Part shown: one piece after another, positions 1 to 4,318 of the stretch | How the letters are laid out: every line of letters begins with the position of its first letter | Position numbering within the stretch: position 1 is the stretch's first letter | Assembly (NCBI GenBank): GCA_903873545.1 | Contig: CAIQPA010000492.1 | Coordinates: 1-5,380, forward strand | Reading direction: 5' to 3' | Length of the DNA: 5,380 bases | Origin: an uncultured delta proteobacterium | GTDB lineage: Bacteria > Myxococcota_A > Bradymonadia > REDH01 | Made by a program: the position numbers and the translations under genes | The notes under the pieces: model-generated | Seen by the model: the letters and a program-made list of their open reading frames with translations, nothing else | Database searches by the model: none | What the model was told of the DNA's origin: nothing

Positions 1-98
1 GCACCGACGTCAAGGAGCTGAACCAGGTTGGCAGAGAGGCAGCGATGATTCCTCTTCAGGAGGGGTTCACCACCCTGTCCGTACGGTACAAGAAGTGA
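1..98 (+). CDS. 3' end of an unidentified gene (truncated by the left edge)
   Basis: An open frame enters from the left edge (first full codon at position 3) and stops at TGA 96-98. The visible 31 residues end in ...EGFTTLSVRYKK, with no recognisable domain, so no product can be named. It is accepted as coding because the next gene's GTG start (95-97) overlaps its stop as GTGA, the arrangement expected for translationally coupled operon partners, and because that next gene has no Shine-Dalgarno of its own at usable distance. Codon use here is less G+C-rich at third positions (GTT, ATT, CCT, CTT, AGA) than in most of the window. Confidence 0.65.
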   Translation, partial: TDVKELNQVGREAAMIPLQEGFTTLSVRYKK

Positions 99-2128
99 AG
101 CGGCTCCCCCTCTTTTCGCAGCGGCGCCGGTTTGGCGTGGAGCTGGCGGTGACGGTTGTCGCAGTGCTTGTGATGCTGGCGGCCTCGGTGGATGCCCACC
201 GGTTTCGGCTGGCGGCGCCGCAGGAGCGGCTGGCGGCGCCGCGTGGGGAGCGGTCTGGTGCGCGGGGCGAGGTCTGCCTGGTGCTCGATACGCAGCCCAA
301 GGTGGCGGCGAGTGTGTCGGCCTGGAACCTCGACGCACAGTGGCTGAACGCGCTGGAGCAGGAGGTGGGCACGGCGACGGTGATTCAGGCGCGGCAGCTA
401 AGCCGGTCGGCGATCGAGACCTGCGTCTGGTTGCTGGTACCGGCGCGTGCGGGTGCTGCGATGGATGCAACGCAGGTGCAGTTTGTGCGTGGCTGGATGG
501 AGGATGGCGGCCTGGCGGTGGTAGAGTTGCCAACGGCCGCTTGGGCGGAGTCGCTGGGCATCGAGGCCGACCTGACGGCCGGCAAACAGGCGGGCCGCAT
601 GGTTCGGTTCGATACGCCGGCGCCGCGTGGCGGAGCGCGGGCCGAGATCATCAAGGCGCCCTTCTCGGGCGTGGTGGCGCGGTTCAATCCGAAAGAGCGG
701 GTGGTAGGTCGCGACCTGTCGATGCCGTGGGAGACCGACGCGGGACCTGCCGCGGCGATCCTGACGGTGGGCAAGGGCAAGGCGATGGTCTGGCTGACGG
801 ACGTGACGAAGTATCTGGCGATGATGCAGCAGGGGCGGCCCGATGATGGGTTCCGGTTGCCGCAGCGGCGGCCGGAGTGGGGCAAAGAGACAACGCTCTC
901 TGCGGCGTCAGTCACCTCGTCAGATATGCTTGATAATCAGATACCTTATGCAGACTTGCTAGAGCGACACTTGTTCTATCTTCTTGATCTTGACAGGCCG
1001 ATTCCACGGCTCTGGCTCTATCCCGGCACCCTGCGTGGCGCCCTCGTCGCCACCCACTCCGAGGCCGGCGACCCCCGACGAGCCGGCTTCTTTGCCGACT
1101 GGGAGCGACAGCATGGCCTGCGCTCCACCCTGTTTGCCGCCGCGGAGGGGCTCTCGCCGGAGGAACTCGCTAAGGTGGGCCGCGCCAAGGGTGAGCTGCA
1201 GCTCGAGTGGGTGCTCCGCGGTCTGCCGCGCCCTCCGACCAAGCGGTGGGGCATCGGCAGCTTCGCCTTCCTCGAACGGCCCCTCACGCTGCAGGAGCAG
1301 CTGTCACGGCTGAGCGCCGACGCCCTGCCCTACGGCCCTGCGACCGCCACCCGCACCCGTCTGGGGAGCTGGCCCTCCGCCGCGCTCGCCGGCTTCGACA
1401 TGCTCGAGGGAGCCGAGGTGGCCTTTGATATGAGCCTCGGACCGGCGCCCTCGTGGCTCACCGACAACACCGCCATGCAGGGCTACCTCTTCGGAACAGG
1501 CTACCCCTTCCGCCCCATCGGCAAGGATGGTGTCCGCTACGGTCTGACCGAGCTGCCGACCGTCGTCTCCGACGCGGCGGCCGGCTACACCCTCCCCCGT
1601 CTCAAGGCGATGATGCGGGCCTCCTCCGAGGGCCACCACACGGTTATCTCTGCCGACTGGACAGCCGTGACCATGGTGAACCGGCCCAGCTTCGACGCCC
1701 TCGCCGGCTGGCGCGACGCCAAGAAGCTCGCCGGTGAGCTGGAGATGTGGGTGACAACGCCCACGGAGTGGCTCGCCTTCGCACAGCGGCGGAGCCGCGT
1801 GCAGCTTCACTCGACCTTCGCGCGCGACCAGGGGCGGCTCGTGGTCGAGGTGCAGGCGCCGACCGAACCGGCGCAGGCGTCACCCCAGGCCAACGCACCG
1901 GCAGCAGAGGCCGCCGCGCCGCTGCCCGCCGTGGCTGTACCGGCCCGCTATCGCGGCCAGCCCATCCGCGAGCTGCTGGTCAACGGACAGCCGCAAGACC
2001 TCACGCAGCTCCCGCTCTCGGGCGACCAGGCGCTGGTGCTGGTGCCCAACACGCTCGGCTCGATGCGGCTCTCGGTACTTTATGCGCAGCCCGTCGTGGA
2101 GCCGCCGCCTGAGGCACCAACGCCCTAG
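95..2128 (+). CDS. Membrane-anchored protein with amidotransferase-like and degenerate polysaccharide-deacetylase-like regions
   Basis: The 677-residue product has a basic N-terminus (KR, then RRR at 10-12) followed by a single hydrophobic segment at about 13-32, so it is probably anchored in the inner membrane with the rest outside the cytoplasm. Residues about 57-250 alternate strands and helices in the style of class I glutamine-amidotransferase-like domains: VCLVLDT at 60-66, WLLVPA at 112-117, WMEDGGLAVVE at 134-144, GKGKAMVW at 226-233, then LAMMQQGRP at 241-249. No nucleophile-elbow Cys is visible. Residues about 305-565 follow the layout of polysaccharide-deacetylase-like proteins: RGALVATHSEAGD at 314-326, HGLRSTLF at 340-347, GYLFGTGYPF at 463-472, GHHTVIS at 513-519 and TPTEWLAF at 555-562. 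The usual Asp pair after the first strand reads H-S-E, and the region expected to hold the metal-binding HxxxH reads RTRLGSWPSAA, so it may be a pseudoenzyme. An Ala/Pro linker (about 588-617) leads to a small beta-rich tail. GTG start chosen from the GTGA overlap and the anchor. Substrate and role unknown. Coding status is certain; the fold assignments are from pattern only. Confidence 0.85.
   Translation: MKRLPLFSQRRRFGVELAVTVVAVLVMLAASVDAHRFRLAAPQERLAAPRGERSGARGEVCLVLDTQPKVAASVSAWNLDAQWLNALEQEVGTATVIQARQLSRSAIETCVWLLVPARAGAAMDATQVQFVRGWMEDGGLAVVELPTAAWAESLGIEADLTAGKQAGRMVRFDTPAPRGGARAEIIKAPFSGVVARFNPKERVVGRDLSMPWETDAGPAAAILTVGKGKAMVWLTDVTKYLAMMQQGRPDDGFRLPQRRPEWGKETTLSAASVTSSDMLDNQIPYADLLERHLFYLLDLDRPIPRLWLYPGTLRGALVATHSEAGDPRRAGFFADWERQHGLRSTLFAAAEGLSPEELAKVGRAKGELQLEWVLRGLPRPPTKRWGIGSFAFLERPLTLQEQLSRLSADALPYGPATATRTRLGSWPSAALAGFDMLEGAEVAFDMSLGPAPSWLTDNTAMQGYLFGTGYPFRPIGKDGVRYGLTELPTVVSDAAAGYTLPRLKAMMRASSEGHHTVISADWTAVTMVNRPSFDALAGWRDAKKLAGELEMWVTTPTEWLAFAQRRSRVQLHSTFARDQGRLVVEVQAPTEPAQASPQANAPAAEAAAPLPAVAVPARYRGQPIRELLVNGQPQDLTQLPLSGDQALVLVPNTLGSMRLSVLYAQPVVEPPPEAPTP
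206..247 (+). repeat. Two-copy 21-bp tandem repeat inside the 95-2128 gene
   Basis: The 16 bases at 206-221 recur exactly at 227-242 (CGGCTGGCGGCGCCGC), giving a period of 21 bases or seven codons. The repeat encodes RLAAPQE then RLAAPRG (residues 38-51), just after the membrane anchor. It preserves frame and lengthens a juxtamembrane linker, so slippage duplication is the likely origin. Confidence 0.8.
921..990. other. AT-rich island within a GC-rich gene
   Basis: By hand count 27 of 70 bases are G or C (39%), against 40 of 60 at 841-900 and 48 of 60 at 1021-1080. The stretch is in frame and encodes residues about 277-298 (around SDMLDNQIPYADLLERHLFY), using codons rare elsewhere in this gene such as ATA, CTT, CTA, TTG, CGA and AAT. 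It lies at the junction between the amidotransferase-like and deacetylase-like regions and coincides with a change in third-position preference. Confidence 0.8.
2125..2128. other. Interlocked convergent stop codons (CTAG)
   Basis: The palindrome CTAG carries TAG on the plus strand (2126-2128, ending the 95-2128 gene) and TAG on the minus strand (2127-2125, ending the lipoprotein gene). The two reading frames therefore overlap by four bases. There is no intergenic space for a conventional terminator, and none was seen just beyond either stop. Confidence 0.9.
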
Positions 2129-3525
2129 CGGCCGAGCGGTAGCCAGAAGCCCTTGGTCTCGTTGTTGTCGCGGGTGAACCAGAGGAGCGCGTAGCCGTTG
2201 ACGGTGGCTGCGAGCTTGAGGTCGATGACGGTGCCACCGGCGTCTGAGACCACTACGCCTGCGGGAGAGAGAGCCACACCGGCGCTATTGAAGCGGCGGA
2301 GCATGAGCGATCGCGCCCGGTCTTCTCCGATGCTGAGCCAGGCAACGGCGACCTCGCCGTCAACCGAGGCGATGGCCGGCTTGGAGACACTGGCGGTGCC
2401 TTCGCTGACATCGAAGGTGGGGCCGCTGGTGGCGGTCTGGGCAGGGTCGCCCAGCGCGGCGACGGCGGTGGCGGGGAGCAGGAGGCCGCGCAGCCGCTTC
2501 TGACCGCCTTCGAGCTGGGTGTAGGCGGCCGCCGCGCCCGAGGCTGTCTCGGTGGCGACGAGGTCGCCGAGCTCGACCGCGTTGGGTACCGGTGTGTTCA
2601 GGTCGAGTTCGCCGAGCTGCGAGGCGTCGGACTCCAGGCCGATGACGCGGACCGTGCGCGCGCCCAGCTCGCTGGAGAGGTAGAGGGCGCCCCAGCGCTC
2701 ACCCAGCCGGAGCGCGACGGGGTTGGCGGCCACCTCGTTGGAGCCGGTGAGGCGGGAGGCGGCGCTAAGGATGGGGGTGAGGCTGTCGGCCGCAAGCGGC
2801 ATGGCACGGAGTTCGGAGGAGACGCCGGACTGCTCTCTCCAGAGGGCCATGATGAGGTCGGGGCCGGCGGCAAAGCTGATCTGCGAGAGCGAGGCCTGGC
2901 TGCTGGCGTCGCGGAGCAGCAGGGGCGCCGCAATGGCCTGGCCCTCTCCGATGGTGCGGCGCGCGACGAAGATGCGATTTCGGTCGGCGCTGGGCTCGGC
3001 CCATCCGAAGAGGAGCGCCGCGTCAAAGAGGCCGGCAGTCGAAGAGGGGAGCGCGCGGCCGACGGCGGGGAGGAAGCGAGGGCCCGCAGGATTTGGCTGC
3101 GCAAGCCGGTCGAGTGCGAAGGGGGCCGGCTCGGGCGACGAGGGGAGTGGGGCGCCGGCGGTAGAGAAGCGGGCGAGGCCGAGGCCTTCGCTGCCGCCCA
3201 CGACCAGTCCGAACTCGGTGGCGAGGAGCGAACCGGCGGTCCCGAGGGCGAACTCCTCGCCCCAGGTCGGCACAGCGGATAGCGCAATAGGCTCCGCTTC
3301 GAGGTCGGCAATCTGCCGGCAGCTCTGCGTGGGCTCGTCGCAGGCGTAGCCCGCGGTGCATTCTGTCTCGGAGGCGCAGGTGTTGAGGCAGGCCGTCTGC
3401 TCCGCATTGCACAGGTAACCGCCGCAGTCGCGCGCTGCGTCGCAGTCGGGCTCGACGTCGAGGAGCAGGCTACAGCCCGTCAGCGCGAAGGGGAGCAGAA
3501 GGAGGGCGAGAGGGTAGAGCCGCAT
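2125..3525 (-). CDS. Cys-rich outer-membrane-type lipoprotein with about seven propeller-like repeats
   Basis: The 466-residue product starts with a type II signal peptide: MR, a hydrophobic run to residue 14, then lipobox LTGC with C18 as the lipidated residue. Ser at +2 is not an inner-membrane retention Asp, so the outer membrane is likely if the E. coli Lol rule applies. After C18 come eight Cys (28, 34, 39, 46, 50, 56, 62, 69) in a compact module with DCGGYLC, CASETEC and GYACDE; there is none from 70 to the end. Eight Cys suggest four disulfides. The remainder shows about seven units, each a hydrophobic strand often ending in W or Y, a polar turn, and a second strand: near 105-127, 169-192, 224-246, 277-299, 329-351, 391-416 and 444-464. 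This spacing of about 52-64 residues fits a beta-propeller, suggesting a surface binding or scaffold role; no enzyme motif is seen. No clear Shine-Dalgarno precedes the ATG at 3525. It lies 77 bases downstream of the barrel gene on the same strand. Coding strand is secure; function unknown. Confidence 0.9.
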   Translation of the reverse strand: MRLYPLALLLLPFALTGCSLLLDVEPDCDAARDCGGYLCNAEQTACLNTCASETECTAGYACDEPTQSCRQIADLEAEPIALSAVPTWGEEFALGTAGSLLATEFGLVVGGSEGLGLARFSTAGAPLPSSPEPAPFALDRLAQPNPAGPRFLPAVGRALPSSTAGLFDAALLFGWAEPSADRNRIFVARRTIGEGQAIAAPLLLRDASSQASLSQISFAAGPDLIMALWREQSGVSSELRAMPLAADSLTPILSAASRLTGSNEVAANPVALRLGERWGALYLSSELGARTVRVIGLESDASQLGELDLNTPVPNAVELGDLVATETASGAAAAYTQLEGGQKRLRGLLLPATAVAALGDPAQTATSGPTFDVSEGTASVSKPAIASVDGEVAVAWLSIGEDRARSLMLRRFNSAGVALSPAGVVVSDAGGTVIDLKLAATVNGYALLWFTRDNNETKGFWLPLGR

Positions 3526-3602
3526 GGTCGAGCCGAAGGAGACGGAGAGCGGCTAGTGTGCCGCAGCCGACGGGGCGTTGCAAGCGGCTTGGCTCCGGTG
3601 GC
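3526..3602 (-). other. 77-base spacer between barrel gene and lipoprotein gene, with a short palindrome
   Basis: This is the only gap between the two minus-strand genes. It contains an odd palindrome, CAAGC-G-GCTTG at 3581-3591, and a 5-bp AGCCG/CGGCT pair at 3565-3569 and 3585-3589. Neither is followed by a T-run on the minus strand, so an intrinsic terminator is not supported. No convincing promoter or ribosome binding site was found, and read-through from the upstream gene is the simplest explanation. Confidence 0.4.
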
Positions 3603-4157
3603 CTAGAGGAGTTCGTAGGTGAGCATGACCTGGAGGATGTCGTACTTGAGCGTCTGTCCGGGGAACGGGTCGACCTCGACCCGCTTGTAGAAGGCATCAA
3701 CCGAGAGGTCGCGGTGGAGCGGCCATTCGCCGCCTACGATGAAGGCCCAGCCCTCGGGGGTCTTGGCATCATCGCGCGAGTTGTTGGCCTGGTAGCCCTT
3801 GCCGAGCGCGACGATGGCCTTGGGGAAGAGACCGCCGCGACGGGTGTCGTAGGTCGCTCCCACGCCGAGGATGCTCACGCCGTAGTTGTCGACGCGGTTC
3901 ACGAGGGCTGCGTCGTGGACAAAGTAGATGTCGAGGTCGCGGCGGACACGCATGCCAATCTTGAAGCCGTAGGCGATGTCGGTGGTGTCGTTGGCGTCGG
4001 ACTCCAGCTCGAGGTCGCCCGTCTCGATGGTGAGCGAGCTGCCGTTGATGCCGAAGGAGACACCGGCGAGGAGGGCATCGGGGACCTTCTCTCCCGCCGT
4101 GGCGATTGCGCAGGGCAAGGTGGTGAGGGCAACTGCGACAAGCGCGCTCCAACGCAT
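3603..4157 (-). CDS. Small secreted protein, probable outer-membrane beta-barrel
   Basis: With the ATG at 4157-4155 the product has 184 residues. It opens with a signal peptide (MRWSALVAVALTTLP...) with a likely cleavage after ATA at residue 21, before GEKVPD. The mature part has no Cys and consists mostly of amphipathic stretches with alternating hydrophobic residues and many Gly and aromatics: LLAGVSFGI at 29-37, IAYGFKIGM at 61-69, DIYFVHDA at 76-83, VSILGVGATY at 94-103, KAIVALGKGY at 113-122, WAFIVGGEW at 137-145, LSVDAFYKRVEV at 151-162, and ILQVMLTYELL at the C-terminus. About eight strands in roughly 163 residues suit a small outer-membrane barrel of the OmpA/OmpW/OmpX size class, although the chain ends in Leu-Leu and not the usual terminal aromatic. 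This start is preferred over an in-frame ATG 44 codons upstream (4289) because it has GGAG five bases upstream and puts the signal peptide at the N-terminus. It is probably the first gene of a two-gene unit with the lipoprotein. No family name can be given. Confidence 0.75.
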   Translation of the reverse strand: MRWSALVAVALTTLPCAIATAGEKVPDALLAGVSFGINGSSLTIETGDLELESDANDTTDIAYGFKIGMRVRRDLDIYFVHDAALVNRVDNYGVSILGVGATYDTRRGGLFPKAIVALGKGYQANNSRDDAKTPEGWAFIVGGEWPLHRDLSVDAFYKRVEVDPFPGQTLKYDILQVMLTYELL

Positions 4158-4162
4158 GAGAA

Positions 4163-4166
4163 CTCC
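4163..4166 (-). promoter_or_regulatory. Ribosome binding site deciding the barrel-gene start
   Basis: On the minus strand GGAG (within CGGAG) lies five bases before the ATG at 4157. It is the clearest Shine-Dalgarno in the window and supports the 184-residue form over the 228-residue one, whose ATG sits inside the 10-bp inverted repeat. Confidence 0.7.
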
Positions 4167-4193
4167 GAGGAAACCGACAACAGGACCAGCGTG

Positions 4194-4222
4194 GGCGTAG
4201 GTCGGTGCGGCGGTGGTGGCAA
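4194..4222 (-). promoter_or_regulatory. Candidate sigma-70-type promoter for the barrel gene
   Basis: Read on the minus strand, TTGCCA (4222-4217, five of six matches to TTGACA) is followed after 17 bases by TACGCC (4199-4194, a poor -10 with T and A in the first two positions). A start near 4187 would leave a leader of about 30 bases with the GGAG site. The -10 is weak and GC-rich genomes often deviate from this consensus, so this is only a candidate. Confidence 0.25.
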
Positions 4223-4224
4223 AC

Positions 4225-4251
4225 TTCGGGCAGCCCCGAAACAGAGGCTGC
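4225..4251. repeat. Two overlapping, mutually exclusive short stem-loops
   Basis: TTCGGG (4225-4230) pairs with CCCGAA (4235-4240) over a 4-base loop. GCAGCC (4230-4235) pairs with GGCTGC (4246-4251) over a 10-base loop. Positions 4230 and 4235 belong to both stems, and each stem occupies the other's loop region, so they cannot form together. Neither is followed by a T-run. They lie between the divergent genes and could be leader structure on the plus-strand transcript or protein-binding symmetry; six-base stems in GC-rich DNA may also be chance. Confidence 0.4.
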
Positions 4252-4290
4252 ATGCTACGCTTCCCTCCCCGCGCGAAGCGGCGTAGCATG
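4251..4290. repeat. Perfect 10-bp inverted repeat between divergent genes
   Basis: CATGCTACGC (4251-4260) is the exact reverse complement of GCGTAGCATG (4281-4290), with a 20-base spacer. Arm centres are 30 bases apart, close to three helical turns. As RNA the stem can be extended by four pairs (CTTC 4260-4263 with GAAG 4275-4278) if a short bulge is allowed on the right arm. The right arm ends 28 bases before the ATG of the PEGA gene at 4319. Possible roles are a pair of operator half-sites for a dimeric regulator of one or both divergent genes, or a leader hairpin; no T-run follows, so a terminator is unlikely. Confidence 0.6.
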
Positions 4291-4318
4291 GTGGGGTTCG
4301 CTCCGCTCCGGTGGCCCC

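Noticed and set aside
58..63. AGGAGG as Shine-Dalgarno for the GTG at 95
   Set aside because: It is 31 bases from the start, too far to serve it, and is explained as Gln-Glu-Gly codons of the upstream gene. Coupling through GTGA is more plausible.
990..1021. TTGACA resembling a -35 element
   Set aside because: It lies inside the 95-2128 coding region, no -10-like hexamer occurs at 16-18 bases, and no gene starts downstream. It is most likely a by-product of the AT-rich island.
2723..3349. Plus-strand open frame (208 codons) opposite the lipoprotein gene
   Set aside because: It overlaps the lipoprotein's repeat region, is Ser/Arg/Ala-biased, and lacks any domain. The minus-strand lipobox and Cys module make the lipoprotein the real gene.
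3560..3602. Intrinsic terminator between the barrel and lipoprotein genes
   Set aside because: The stems are only about 5 bp and no T-run follows on the minus strand, so only a weak palindrome is reported.
4101..4115. Possible lipobox (TLPC, residues 13-16) in the barrel protein
   Set aside because: Pro directly before Cys does not fit the Gly/Ala/Ser requirement, and a good signal peptidase I site (ATA) follows five residues later.
3558..4286. Long plus-strand open frame (242 codons) opposite the barrel gene
   Set aside because: Its translation is acidic, low-complexity Val/Gly/Glu-rich sequence with no signal or domain. The minus strand has a signal peptide, ribosome binding site and barrel-like strands, so this is an antisense shadow.
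4158..4289. N-terminal extension of the barrel gene from an in-frame ATG at 4289 (228 residues)
   Set aside because: It would bury the signal peptide at residue 45, has no visible ribosome binding site, and its ATG lies inside the inverted-repeat arm. The ATG at 4157 has GGAG at proper spacing.
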